Positions 25,502-37,984 of a DNA stretch of 64,000 bases are shown here, piece after piece. The translations under genes and the position numbers were made by a program. The stretch's first letter is position 1, and each line of letters begins with the position of its first letter. Where the stretch lies: NCBI GenBank assembly GCA_029532625.1, contig JARFXM010000002.1, forward strand, positions 868,001 through 932,000. Reading direction: 5' to 3'. Source of the stretch: Lomentospora prolificans. Its lineage: Eukaryota > Ascomycota > Sordariomycetes > Microascales > Microascaceae. The notes beneath the pieces were generated by a model. The model did not search any database. It was not told the origin of the DNA and was given only the letters and a program-made list of their open reading frames with translations.

Positions 25502-25729
25502 CTAGACTAACTTATATAGCGTTCGCGTTGTGGGGAAGACGTAATCAGGGGCGGACTGGTCGTGATCGGGGGTTGGTCGGCGTGAACGACGTTTGGCTTC
25601 GGCGGTCTTTGGCACTTGGGTGAGTATTGGTTGGTTCTTGGATCTGAAGAGGTCCGCGTATTCATGATGGGGAATAGTCGGATACTCGATGAGGGTTTTC
25701 GGTTGTCGGTGTTTGGTTGGCTTGAGCAT
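25502..25729 (-). CDS. Possible small protein (75 residues), unsupported family
   Basis: A frame from ATG 25729 to TAG 25504-25502 encodes a basic, Pro-rich peptide beginning MLKPTKHRQPKTLIEYP and ending APDYVFPTTRTLYKLV. The residue composition looks protein-like and differs from the low-complexity frames nearby. There is no known domain. The frame stays open upstream of this ATG for ten codons, so it could be the last exon of a longer gene. A possible coding region on the opposite strand starts about 180 bases upstream. It may equally be a chance frame. Confidence 0.25.
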   Translation of the reverse strand: MLKPTKHRQPKTLIEYPTIPHHEYADLFRSKNQPILTQVPKTAEAKRRSRRPTPDHDQSAPDYVFPTTRTLYKLV

Positions 25730-26303
25730 GGTGATGTCGAGAGGCGCGATCTCGAACAAGACTTGGGAAATGACAGTTTGATCGTTAGCAAAACTCTTGC
25801 TTTCAACAGGATATAAGTCACCGGGGGGTAAACAACAGAGAGTGATTTGAAACCATATTTTTTCTATATTTTTATGCAGCTTTCAACCGATTTTCTGCTT
25901 CTTCACTGATGTCGAACCATCAACCGGAAACGAATACACAGACGAACCGAGAACGTCTTCGTCGGTGTTGCATCTAGAGTTGACCCAAACCCGTAAGAGA
26001 TTAAACAATGACCGTCATACTTTGCCGGATACCCAGCAGAAGGATACCACGGTGTCGTGCAAGCATAGTTTTGAAAAAGTTTCTGCCATCTCTGCCGGAC
26101 CAGTGTTCCCTCGGCTCCGCGAGCAACGGATGACGGACACAGAACGACAGCGGAGTCGGCACTCCATCGCCCATCGTGACTCGATCCACAAGGTTAGATC
26201 AGAGCAGTATCGAACCTTTGTCGCATTTGCTGCTTTTGCTTTTTGGGGGGGCTGATTTTACGGGCTGGTTCGTCAAGGCTCGCGAGCAGAGCAACAGGCA
26301 TGA

Positions 26304-26618
26304 GTGGCCGACGATGCAAGAACTTGGCAGCTCATTGCCAATCTTGCTACCTATTTCGTCTCGAAAGAATCAGAAAAAAGAGCATCAAGGAGATGGATTC
26401 AAACAAAGCCTTACGGGCTCGTAGGAAGACGGTGGCGGGAAGCCATCACGCCCTTCTCTTCCGCCAAACGAGTTTCTCACGTCATTGCGAGGAGGGACAA
26501 ACCCGTCTCGGACGTCTACGACGGAACAACCAAGCAAACGCAGCACTTCTACAGCACCTACCTATACCTAGCTGGCCTCAGAACCCAAAAGACACTCTCG
26601 CCGTCTCTCAAGCCCTAG
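26304..26618 (+). CDS. Possible terminal exon of an unrecognised gene
   Basis: This frame runs 104 codons to a TAG at 26616-26618 without any ATG, and a stop lies just upstream of 26304. If real, it must therefore be a downstream exon. A plausible acceptor is the CTTGGCAG just before the codons for LIANLATYF. The second half shows strong C-ending codon preference (SDVYDGTTKQTQHFYSTYLY), which is what first suggested coding. Upstream, MTDTERQRSRHSIAHRDSIHK followed by GTTAGA, and a start MSNHQPETNTQTNRERLR at 25909, are possible earlier exons. I could not join them with confidence and recognise no family. Confidence 0.25.
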   Translation: MADDARTWQLIANLATYFVSKESEKRASRRWIQTKPYGLVGRRWREAITPFSSAKRVSHVIARRDKPVSDVYDGTTKQTQHFYSTYLYLAGLRTQKTLSPSLKP

Positions 26619-28819
26619 TTCTATTGTAAAATGCTTCAACCCAACAAGTGCCGCCACCCAACAACCACCTAATAGCCACCCAATCGCCCCATCTATACGA
26701 GAAATCTTGGCACAGCAAACGCTGGCCCTCTCAGCCCTTCACCCTCCAATCTTGGAACAGCTGCTTCGTCCTCGTACAGTCTTCCGTTTCCATCCTAAAC
26801 GGGTAAGGGATGCAGAGTGACAGGAGATGGGCTCTGTTCCAAGGAAAATATCGCAGTTCCAGCCTCAACCCGGAGGGCCCCAATCGCCCGACGAGAGCAC
26901 ACTTCGCCTGCACGAGGAGAAGATCCTATCCCTACTCAAGCTAGTCGGGCAAGGCACCGTACCACCGTCTCTGGACTGTTGATAGGCTTCCGATGCCCTC
27001 GAAGGAGGAAACAAGTCGTTATTCACGCATTCTTGTTCTTTTTCCCCTCCCGCCAGACCGCACGCCCCCTTTTTTTGTCCGCGATTACCCATGGTCATGC
27101 CTGCCAATAACTCATCGTCGAAGTAGGCCGAGGCCAGCACTCAAAGTATCTTTGAGGCTTCGAAGAGGCAAAAGATACCAGTGGTATGATGATACGAGAA
27201 TGAGGTGTTAGGCGGGCTAACCGTCCGTGAGGTCCCCGCTCTGGAGACGACCAGAGGGTGTAACTTCTTCACCCTCCCTTGGGCAGAGCTCGCGTCCAAA
27301 GGTCTAGATCTAATTCTAGTACTCTAATAGACAATATGAGATGGGAAGTCTCTTTGAATGCTTCTGTGAAGATCGCAAGGAAAAAATAAAAAATAAAAAT
27401 AAAAAAAGCCCTCACGCATTCCACGATGGATCGCTACCCTCATCCGCGCATCTATCTCCACCCCCTTCCTGATCTGGCCTTCTCTCCCACTGAAGGATCA
27501 AGTGGCTCTGGAAAGACACCCCAATCTCTTCCGTCCTATGAGTCTCTATCCGTGGGTGCAGCGCTCTCCCCAGAAAGCACAGCCCTCGCCGTCCTTTCCC
27601 CATCCATCTCACCTCCAAAAAAAGGCCCTCTCTCGCGAACAATACATCAACCACAGTACATTCTACCACGTTCAACGTATCTCATTGCACCAATATCCCT
27701 CCCCACAGACCGTGCCCCGTAAACGCCTGCCAAGAGGGTCAAAGTCCAGTGCATAAGACTTCTTTTGCCCCGGGTGGTCTCGAAAAACAAGGGTGGTCGA
27801 AGACCTCGTATTCCATGCGCCTCTCCCTCCCTCTGTTGCTGCGACTCTGCCCCTCTCGTTTTCCCCCAGTGCCTAAAATTAGCAACAATATGAGTGTCTC
27901 TTGCTCTTTTCCCACCAGCACTCGGGTACATGTCATTCTCACTGCCTGGCGTCCCCTGCCTGACATATCTTACCTCCCGGAAGCAGCCAATCGAACCTCC
28001 TCATCTCTCATGGTCAATGCAAGGCACAAACGATGCAAAGACACGCCTCTCGAGACGAAGTCCGGAAAGCTGATAATCTTCGCGACGACATCTTTCCTGT
28101 GCTGGCTTTCCTCGGAGGGCTGTACCCAGTCACTTGGATGTCCCCACTAAACGCTATCGCACATTGTACGTGCCGTAGCAATACTAGTTTCAACGCAGAC
28201 AATTCAACACATACACAAGCCAGTGAAAAAGAAGGGAAGCGGATCCACCAGGTAAACAGAAACAAGGGCCACATAAAAGGCATGATGAAAGTGTCACACC
28301 CAGCCCGGCTCTTCAATGCTATCGACTCGCTACGTATTTCCAATGTTACCATATCCAAAAAACACAAAGGTCATGTCTCGTAACCCACCCAGTACTTCGC
28401 CCATGGTAAGGCATGGAAGGGTAGGAACAAGAGCCTGGCCTGTCCGACCTATTCTCATCCCACCGTTTCCACCCCTGGGTTACAAAGACCAAACAAGATC
28501 AAATATTATGTTCCTCCCAAAGCACAGAAGGCTTTGTTTCCAAGATAGCCAAGAAATCATTTGCGTTTTCAATCCACCGCAAACAAACAACGTATTTCAA
28601 ACAGTGACAGTGAAAAAGAAAACCAAGATATAAACGCCGTTGTTATGCATTTTCCTCGGGTAGAACTCCAGCAACAAAAAAAGCAATTTCCCTTGCGCGA
28701 ATTACCAACAGGGGCAAACACTAATGGTCCACACACAAGTAAAAGGGGGGTTTCCAGACACAAAGCCACAGCCGCCATGCAGGTCGGTGCAAATCAAGTT
28801 TGATGATGGTCAGATCCGT

Positions 28820-29248
28820 AAGGAGTGTATGTATAAGTCTAGGGTCGGGTCCGAGAATTCGTGAGATTCGTGAAAAACCAGCAACCGAGAAACAGTCGAT
28901 GTTTCCAAAATCCAGATAATAAAAAGGAGCGTGGTCTATAAGTTGGGTATCATGATCCGGGAATAATCCAATACAAAGGAGCGTAATCCGTCTCGCGGGT
29001 ATATATGATCGTCAAGGAGTGGCAGTAGTTGGAAGTATTAGGTAGTTAACATTAAGTTGTACCGTAGTGGCGTGTAGATTTCGTTGTGCGAACAAGCCGT
29101 TTATAGTTCTGTCAAGGAGTGTCATCGAGTACCAGCCCCAGATTGGGGAAAAGAAGCTGTGTCGTTCTCGGGAAAGATATTATTTTTATAACCAGTATAA
29201 AAGGCCTGTCAAAGGAGCGTCGGGGGTATCATGAGCTGTAAGGAGCGT
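28820..29248 (+). promoter_or_regulatory. Array of seven AAGGAGYGK direct repeats
   Basis: The 9-mer AAGGAG(C/T)G(T/G) occurs at 28820-28828, 28924-28932, 28976-28984, 29014-29022, 29115-29123, 29212-29220 and 29240-29248, always on the + strand. Flanks are partly conserved (often GT or CA before it, and CA, CG or a purine after it). Start-to-start spacing is irregular (104, 52, 38, 101, 97, 28). Given the motif's length, less than one copy is expected by chance in such a stretch. It lies 0.6-1.1 kb past the stop codon of the convergent Zn2Cys6 gene. Irregular spacing and same-strand orientation fit protein-binding sites or repeated elements in an unannotated transcript better than a simple satellite. 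Confidence 0.6.
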
Positions 29249-29884
29249 CATTTGCATCTGCGTCTGTGTGTCGAAAGTCGAAAAAAGGGGGGGTGCCGTA
29301 TTAAACAGGAATTCGTTTGCCGGACGGGTGAGAGAGAGGCGAGTATTAATGCCAAGAATAAACCAAAAAAAAACGGAGGCCCAAAGCAAAAGCGCTAGAA
29401 CGGAAATCCAAAACGAGCAAGGCGATAAGAGAGCAAGGTCCAAAAATCGGAGGAAAAAGTGTCCATGATCCTAAGGCAGACGAGGGGGCGGAGAAAAAAG
29501 GCATCCAAGTCAAGATGTGTTGTCAGGGGAGAAAGGCAAGCAGTCCGGTGGTAATCATGGTCCGGGCCGATTGAGCCTAACCATGGGATCCGACGAGCTT
29601 CGTCGGTGTTGTTGTTGCGTCGGAACATCGTCGGCCAAGGGCAAAGGCGAATCGGGTAACGGGATCATTCCAGCGAGGTCCGGCAGCAAAAACGGAGAAT
29701 TGGCACTAAACGACAACCGGTAGGAGGCCGTCATATCGTCCGGCGGAGCAAAAGTTGGCGTCGTAGACATCCTGAACGGTTCTGGTCAACCCAACGTTAT
29801 TATCCCAAACCGATAATATACAATTGAAAGAGAAGGAAATATCCGCTGGTAAGTGGCCTGCGTCTCAGATTCGGCATCTAGGAC

Positions 29885-31896
29885 TTAGATCCACACGGCT
29901 TGATGGATGGGAGTGACAAACCCGACGCCAAGATTGCTGTTGCTGGAACTACCGTACACGGGAGGCATTCCGCTGAAGTCAAAAGTTCCATAGTCTTCCG
30001 TATCACTGTACGTGAAAGAACCCTCAAAGGTCGAGGATGCTGGGCTGAGCCCACCGCCAGCGTATGATGGCGAGGGGATGTTGAGGTACTGCTGGTTGTT
30101 GAAGGATGAAGACGAAAGCATCAACGGACTGACAGCAGTGCTGCTGGTAGCTGTAGTGCCGGCAGCCTCAGCGGTGAGCATAGGCAACGACTCAGTGCTG
30201 TAGCTAAAGGCCGGGCTTCCGTACGGCAAGTACGGACCAGAGACAGGCGGAATGGCAACCGGTGCCTCGTCCATATAGAAGTTGGGAGGATTGAACTGCG
30301 GAAACGAGGGCGTGCGAGCCGGATGTATCCATCCCATCCTGGACCGGAACTCGTTGACGGTCTCGATGGAGAACTCCATGAGTGTCAAAGGGGTCTGGGC
30401 CTCCTTGGAGCCGTTGCCGGAGTTGGTCATGGCTAGAAGTCGGCGGGCGATCTCCTCCACCGGTCCGAGAGCAAGGCTACCGAAGTAGGCGGCACCGATT
30501 TCGGGGAAGAGCCTTTCCATGAGCAGGGCTACCGTGTAGTAGTGAGCAATGGTTACCAGAGAGTTGGCAGAGCCGTGCGAATCCTTCAGATACTTGACCG
30601 GAAGCCAGAAAAGCCACGTCCGCAAGGGTCGGAGCCGCTCAAACTGATGGGCAACAGAAAGAGTGGGGCTAACCTTGCGGGAACCCTTGAGGAAAGTAAT
30701 AAGTTGCTGGATAGACTTGAAGTCATGCTTTCCTTGCTTGAGGTACGCTTCGACCTTCTGGAGCTGCTGCAGAGTCCGCTGGTACGCGTCAATGTCCTCC
30801 TTGCTAGGCTGATTAGGCTTGTGATCCGGAGTAGGCGACGGAGGCGCCGTGGGGAAGGTGCTGCTCTCGGCGATGAAGTCGCCAAACTTGGACTCGTGTT
30901 TCCAAGGCTCCATAGCATCAATGACCTAGAAGGAGTTAGGAGTCGTGTCTAAACCCTTGACGAAAGCGGCCCCTGAAAACAATAGCGACAAACATGGCTA
31001 TTTTGCGAACTTACCGAAGACGTTCCCTGCATAAGCTGGGTCCAGCTGCGCCTACACGAATGGCAAGTCAATAAATTGAATACCAAGGAGGTTACGGAGA
31101 TCCGCGCTAACAGATCACAAAAAGACCTACCAATCTGTAGCCTGCCAGGAGAGCACAAGAGAAGCCGCAAGGATAGCATCTGAAGTCTCGCGAGAGAAAG
31201 AGCCGATAGCCTCCTGTAGACCCTTGAGGGCGACGCCGCGGTGCTCATAAGCCATGTTGCCAACGAGAGGGCAATCCGTGAGGAAGGCAATGTGCATAGC
31301 GGAGAATGCCAACAAAGAGTGCATGACATAACGGTTGTCAGCACCGATTTGTAGGATGCTGTGGAAATTATTAGCTACTGACACTTGCGAGGGACAACAT
31401 CGCTTTCAAAACCTACATTGGCATCTGGCGGGTCCAGATAGTGAAGTTGTTGGCGTTGATAGCATCAAGTTCACTACAAATAGAGGCGACGTGGTGAATC
31501 AACCGCAGCTCCTCGAGGGTGTAACTCTGGGGAGAAGGAGCAGGGTAGATGTTGAGACTGGGGAACGGGAATACGCCGGTCCTCTGCCACTGCTCAATGT
31601 CGGCCTCAATCTGGGGAGTCCACATGAGATCTGGCTTGTCGGGACTCGCAGCACGGTTTTCCGGAACGGGCATATCATTGTAGGGACATCGGATCTTGTG
31701 CTTGGTGCAGTTGCGGCACTGGGGGAAGCTCTCATCACAACGGATGTGCCGACGCTTGCTATATTCTCGCGTTAGTTAATCGGAAATACCAGGGAAGGTC
31801 AGCCAAAGTAAACCAGAAACCAACTTACCAAGTGTCACAGCCCTTACGAGACTTCGTGTGGCTACGACGAGGAGGACCACCACCGGGACCAGCCAT
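29885..31896 (-). CDS. Zn(II)2Cys6 binuclear cluster transcription factor
   Basis: Five exons on the minus strand, 31896-31829, 31758-31417, 31358-31131, 31051-31015 and 30925-29885, join in phase to 571 residues. Four short introns (58-89 bp) begin GTAAGT, GTAGGT, GTAGGT and GTAAGT and end in AG. The N-terminal zinc cluster is split by intron 1 after the second cysteine codon begins. It reads C-DT-C-KRRHIR-C-DESFPQ-C-RN-C-TKHKIR-C, the six cysteines spaced 2-6-6-2-6, preceded by the basic RRSHTKSRKG. The middle and C-terminal regions are helical (DNRYVMHSLLAFSAMHIAFL, RTWLFWLPVKYL, HYYTVALLMERLFPEIGAAY), as in the ligand/activation region of Upc2-like and related fungal regulators. The tail is Ser/Thr/Tyr-rich. 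It should bind CGG-type DNA half-sites in the nucleus. The regulated pathway is unknown; likeness to sterol-uptake regulators is only general. Confidence 0.92.
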
Positions 31897-33666
31897 TTCG
31901 AATACTTTCGAAGGGTTGACTGAAGTGTTCTTTTTTTTTTGGACTTGGAACAAAAAGATGATGAAACCACACGACAATGGACCGGACTGTCGTGCGCTAC
32001 AAAAGCAAGTGAAGTGCCTTCGCAAAAGGTGTGCCTTTAGGATCGAGCGAAGATGATTGTGGACCTGTTCGAGGTTCGGGTGTTTCTCTTTCGTTTCTTA
32101 CTTCCGCTTTGTTGGTTATTACAGAGTTGGTTTTCTAGAGAGCTCTTCCGTAAACTTTTCTTTCCCTTTCCTTCTTTTAATCTTTCAAGTGCAACTGTAG
32201 CGATCGTAGGGTGGATTGATGGAAATCTGGGGGATTTCCACTGTTTCCGTTAAGCGAATGTGGGTGTTTTGAAATTGAATTTATAAAAGACTTTTAAAGT
32301 CACCGAAGCATTTCGTAAGGGTGATACGGCGAATTTTGGCTTTGGTACCGGTTTCCCTTCTCCTGCTCCAAGGGTTTCCTTGCAACAATATCACCAGGCA
32401 GCGGGACTGGTTCGGGTGTTATTGAGACAGGCGAGCGAGAATAGGTTGATCGTAAATCGAGGTCTTCTAGAAAGTTCCGTGCGCAGTTTTCCTTCTCTTG
32501 ACTTTTATGAAAACTTGTCAATTTCTCGAGATGAGCGTTGATGGTTCGAGAGTTGTATTGGGTCGTCGTTCTTCAGGTCCTGATTTTGATGTTGTCGATA
32601 CTTGATTGGTAGCTAGTTTCGAGTAGACAAGAAGAGGGGGAGCTTCACGCAACACGCACACACACACACTTTACAAACAAAGAAAAAGGGAAATTTGGTT
32701 TATTCAAGCGAATGACAGGAGTCGACGAGGACTTCCTCAGAAAGTGGTTTTGGGGGGGGAAAGCGAAGGTGGTGGAAAGCGTTTGAGCGATTGTTGGATC
32801 TTGTCTTGATGGGAGGAAGAGGGGAAAAGAAAGAGGGAAGGGCTGAACCAGGCGGCATGGGCCCTAGGTTAATATGTACTCTAAACCACATTTTCCCAGG
32901 CGCACGCCCTCCCAAGGCAAAGTCCCACACACCCCTTCCTCTATCACACGCCCTCTCCCCCCTCAGGCGTCCCTTCCCTCTCCACTCTCCTCTCTCCCTT
33001 CCCTCCAAAGGGCCCGCCGTTGGTGGCTGAGACCGAGACCGAGCCCTACTAGTATCACCCGCAAGCAACCGGCACCACGCCCGAAGGGCGAGGAAATGTT
33101 CTTCTCCTACAATTACCTCGCTCGAAGCACCTGCTTGGCAAGGTTGCTTTCCTCAACCTCGAATACAGTGCAAGCATCGCAAGCCTTCGTCGCACCCCAA
33201 CCAGTCGACCATCTCTCCCAACCCATCAATATCTATTCCTCACCCCAGGTTGTACCCGCCAACGCCGGTACCCCAACCCTGAAGTCAAGAGCGTGGTGGT
33301 GTGCTAGGTCAATCATCACGGCCCCTTCCCCAACAGTGACCTGAGGCCCATTCTAACAAGGGGGACTCTCACACGACGGCGTTCCATTAACGTGCCGACC
33401 GTGTCGCCAAACCCGGCACAAGTCCCCGCGCCCCCGCTCCCGGGGGTTCCTGCTACTATATCTCCCAGAGGGATTAGACTTGTTAGCGCGAAACTTCAAG
33501 CGTGTCTTACAGGGGTCCCCTGAAAGGTACCTCCACATAGTAATTTATATAGTAAGATACTTCTACCAAAACAAGCCACAGATGTCGCGTTTCTCAGCCT
33601 TGGGCTTTTAAAGCCTTCTTCACTGATGACTTCTCCAAGATCAGTTACCAACGATAGATGGCCATA

Positions 33667-33936
33667 ATGGATATCGAGGCCATTTTCACCCGCCTAGCCC
33701 TACAATAAAGGTAGGTAAACACTATTAAATTCCTCCTAAATACCTATATCGTGATAGACGATGATACTAAGCCGCAGCCACTACAGAGGACCTATAAGAA
33801 GTAGCTTACTCGCGATGAACGACTTCGCGTTCGGATCCTTTAGTCCTATGACGATATCGCTCGCAAAACATACGACGACTAGATTCCTTAGGCATCTATT
33901 GCACTTCATAGTGAGAAGGCTGCAACTGGTACCTGA
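33667..33936 (+). pseudogene. Mutated transposase-like relic (helix-turn-helix N-terminus)
   Basis: From an ATG at 33667 one frame reads as protein-like sequence interrupted by stops at 33706, 33712, 33802, 33841, 33880, 33889 and 33934. All are TAA, TAG or TGA and each is one C-to-T change from CAA, CAG or CGA, the signature of repeat-induced point mutation on this strand. The segments between stops include MDIEAIFTRLALQ, LTRDERLRVRIL, SYDDIARKTYDD and ASIALHSEKAATGT. LTRDERLRV followed by an IA-K segment resembles the DNA-binding helix-turn-helix region at the start of fungal Tc1/mariner-type transposases. The surrounding 33540-34020 is rich in TpA. No catalytic DDE region, terminal repeats or full element could be seen. 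The family assignment is tentative. Confidence 0.42.
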
Positions 33937-36900
33937 CCTTGATAGTGAGAGTACTAGCACCTGCTTTTGTATGTAAATAGAGTGTTGTACTAGGTATCTC
34001 TACTCTTTCCTAAATTGGATTAGACTTGTACTTTTTTGTCACAGGCTAGCAAGTCTGATCCCTGAATAGGTGTATACACTATGCTATATATGCCAGCTAT
34101 GCTGTTTCTGTCCATGCTACCCGAGGTCTCTTTTTCCGACAGCTTTACAAGCTCCACCCGCCGCCCAAGCCTGGTGCTTGTCTCGCTCCACCCTCGACAC
34201 AAAGCCAGCGAGTGGAGACGTATTCTGTACGTACTTTGTCCTTGAGCCGAGCCTCTAGCTGTTTCTGTTCCCTCCTTCTCTCCAGCGAAAGGGTAAAAGC
34301 TCGTCAGAGGTTTATTTTGGGATCGGAGGGAGAGGATGAATTTAGCTATCCCAATAAACACACATTACGGGCTTGACTCCCGTATACGGGCAATCATTCA
34401 AGCATTTGCTAGGGGTGGTCTGTCGACACTTCAAGCTCAGCCCATTTATTAGTTCAAAGGTTAAGGGCACCACTAACTGCACATAAAAATGAGCGACCAG
34501 GCAGGACAGGCACCAGGAGTCGGGAGTATTTTAGTTCAGGTGGAGTTTCTATTTTTGCCAAACACCCCAAACTCGGGCCTAAACCTTGGGGTTGGTGTCA
34601 GGCCCTGGCTGGCTGGTGCTAGTGTCATTGAAGATGTCACCGACCGATCCGAGGGCGAAGGCTGATTCGCTTTGTACACCAGTGTACCACCCGTTTTGGG
34701 TAATGCCCCCTGTGCAGCGAAAATGTACAGGGTGTGTACAAGCGGATGACTGAGCAAGATCTCGGGGCCCTCAAGCACATCCGGTCCGTGGACACAATGG
34801 AGCGATTTAGCAGGCAGAACCCGAAAGTAAACAGATTCCAACCTCCAAAAAGCCCGAAGCAGTTCTTTGAAAAAGCCCTGGTCCACGGAAACCCATCCAA
34901 GACCTTCCAAAAAACCTGCCGCCATGTCACTCATGGACACGCATTCTTGGCTTCCACCGTGGATGTAATCGCGAGGCATGGCCCAGCCTATCCCACGCAG
35001 AAACGCGGAAATGCCATAAACGCCCATGGCCAGGCCATCCATCACAATACGCGCCTCTGAAACCTGTCACCAGAAAAAACTGCCCACCCCCCTGAACGGC
35101 GCGAGAGGCCCTGGAGTGACCTGCGTGGGTTTTGTGCTGGAGCAAGCCCTCGCTGGCAGAGCGGGGCGGTGTAAGTCCCGGACTGTGGGAAAACGGTGGT
35201 TGGTTCTTTTTGCCCAGCAGCATGGGCAATGGAAACGAACCCTGATTGTTGTGGTGTAAGAGATCGAGGTAACGCCAAGGATGGCCAAGATACGCACATG
35301 GTGCACAGTGGCCGAAGAAAAATTAACCATTGGGGCGGAGCAAAGCCAGCTGGCGATGCAAAGACCAGCAAAGAAAATACCTCCAGGGAACGTCGCTGTC
35401 ACGAGGAAGTATACTCCGAGATCAATTTGGAGCGACCGTCGCCGGGCTGGCTTGCAAGAAGCCTGGAGTACTAATGGGCAGTGTGCAGCCTGCATCAATT
35501 ACGGCACAAAGTACCTATCCAGCGTATCGTTGCCCTGATGCAACAACAGGGTCGCTCGGGTGTGAACGGCGGGGACCTACCTATCCATGGATGCTTGGTC
35601 GATTCTCGCATCTTCCGTTGAGGCGTGTATACTTGTACTGGTGGCAATTTGATGGATGGAACCACTGGAATTGAGGAGAGCGTCAGAGTCCAGGCCCCAT
35701 CTGCGTGTGTGTGTTTGTGTGTGTCCCGACTTTCGGGCTTTCCAGACCTTCGAATTTGTGCACCATTCAATTCCAGGGTCTGGCCCGTTTTTTCTCATTC
35801 ATTCCATGCAGGCCAGCCAGCGTCACGCACGTCCTGGCGAGCCGGCGAACCACTTGACCCTATCCGCAGGTTCCTCCCTTCCGTTTCTTGGCCCAACCGC
35901 AATACCTCAAAATGTGTCTCTCAATCCGGTAGTCTCGATCACTGGAATTTATCTTTCACTCACATGCTGAACGCAACGTAGCTCTGGCTGCTGACCACAG
36001 CCAGACCAGCCAGCTCGCCGCAGCCTGGATTCCTGGATCCGATCCCATGGCTGGCAAAGCAGCAAGTGATCGGCCAAATCAGTTTACCACATGTACATAG
36101 CACTATCAGGCCCAAAGCCACCGGGAGGCGGAATTATCGGACAGAATGATAAGGCTAGGGCTCTCTCGGTTGGTCGGCCACCATGGATTTTTTTGCTGAC
36201 CATAGCCAGCAACAAATCCACACATTCTTTTAGTGTTTCCAAACAACGCTATCCCCCTCCCCACACACACACACACACCCATGCATGACATGGTCCGGTC
36301 CAGTGCGAGTTTGGTGGAAGAAATAGGCCGATCGAGCCGGAAATGGTATGGAGGCCAAGGGCTTTGCTTGTGACGTTATGGTCCCGAGGCCTTCTCAGCC
36401 CTTGAGCAAAGTCACCGAATCACCACCAGACCAGAATGAGCCCGCTGGCTAGGGGTGAGGAGAGGCTAGACGAAAGGCAACAAGGAGTGCGACTGAGGTC
36501 ATAGTGTCTGTCAGGTCTAGAACTAATCGACCCACTCGCCTCAAATTCATCGTTCTCGACCCTAAGCCCTTCTCATGAGCATCTACTACTACACCTACTA
36601 TCCCAGCTCCTAGTTTTTCCCTATCTACGGTAATGGGAGAATAGTGGACCCCATCCCATCTTGCTTCTCAATTTAGCGTTCGGCGTGCTCCTGTTTTGGT
36701 TTTTCGTCCTTACTCTCGGCCCATCTTTTTTGGGGGCCTCGGGTCTTATTCTTCTTCGCGACTCCGCTTTGAATGCTGACATTCTTTCTCATCTCCATTC
36801 GCAAAGGTCCTTTTGGCGCAGCGAGAGAGTGGATGGCTTAAGCTTTTGATGCTTCTTATTAAGCCCTAGGATCCAGCTCCTGCCATCATTCTTCAGGCCC

Positions 36901-37966
36901 ACTCGCAGTGAGAAGGGGAGATCGGGTAAGTGGAGGCGCGGGTCACCTCACCCAGCTGGCGAAATAAAAATAACCCGCCAATAGAGGGACTGTAGAGGAC
37001 TGCTCGCTGGACGGACACCGACCAGCCGCCTGGCGCTCCATGTCTCCAAGTTCGGAAAGACTGTCTCCAAAACTTGTGTGCTGTGAAAGACGGAGACCAC
37101 CACTAGTCTCTCGCTCATTCGCCAGGCTATGCCCTCACTAATACACACCTTCATCTCAACTGTCTGACCCCACACAACCTGGGTCTTTTTGTGACATGTA
37201 GTCATAAGCGGGAGACCCAAAGACAAAAAAATTGAATCTGGAGGTGACACCAACACAGGTGAACGCATCAATCAACCATTTGGGCTGTCGTCACCAGAAA
37301 CAAGCCGGACAGCCACGTCTTCATTGGACTCGCTGTCGCACACCCAATCCTTCCAATATTCCCAGCCCCCCGGGTGGGTGTAAGTGGTGTGTGTGTCATT
37401 GTCGAACGAGGTCGCCGCACGCTCGCACTTCCCACGTACTGGTGGCGGCCGGGCGAGACAGTGCAACGTACCAGTCGGCTAACCGAGTACAAGTCAACAA
37501 AGATTGGTGATGAAAAGCCCAACGAGACAGTCCCAAGCACCACACCCCGTCTCACCTGACACTCTTTTCGCCCTCAGGGCACCTCGAAGGGTGTCGCTGG
37601 CGGTAAGAAGGAGATGGAGTGCTGGAAGATGACGACTAATAGAAGGGTACATTCGTCAGAAATGTAGTCTCACTTCGAGCCCGTCGCCTCGCTACTCGAG
37701 GATGGGGTAGACGCCACCCGTCGCCCTGTACTGACACATGCTATGTTGAGAGTTGCATTCACATTCAAAAGCCAAAATCGTACGCCGGGTCTCCCCACAA
37801 GACTGCTAGTTTCGAGACTCGGAGCCGATAATCGCCACCGAAGCCTAAGGAAGGACCATTTCCCCAAAACCATTGCTGAGACCGATTGGAGAAGCCACCC
37901 AACACCCCCAATTCAACAACGATGCCTTGCTTTTGTCCCGCAGTGTTTGTGGATCAGTCGGTTTCA

Positions 37967-37984
37967 TTTTTTTTTTTTTTTTTT
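37967..37984. repeat. 18-base T homopolymer
   Basis: Uninterrupted T run in the gene-poor stretch. No gene lies close by. Confidence 0.9.

Larger units (their letters stand above)
23990..29884. other. 5.9 kb stretch with weak coding candidates and a motif array
   Basis: No gene is firmly supported. Contents: a short CA repeat near 24363-24377, an A/G-rich block at about 25253-25370, possible small divergent coding regions at 25502-25729 and 25909-26618, an A/T-rich run at 27384-27407, and the AAGGAG motif array at 28820-29248. Confidence 0.5.

Noticed and set aside
27426..27722. 98-codon plus-strand frame starting at a true ATG
   Set aside because: Codon third positions show no clear bias and overlapping frames are equally open; left out for lack of support.
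34536..35042. 168-codon minus-strand frame from ATG 35042
   Set aside because: No domain, weak codon preference, and frames of this length are expected by chance in 64 kb of this composition.
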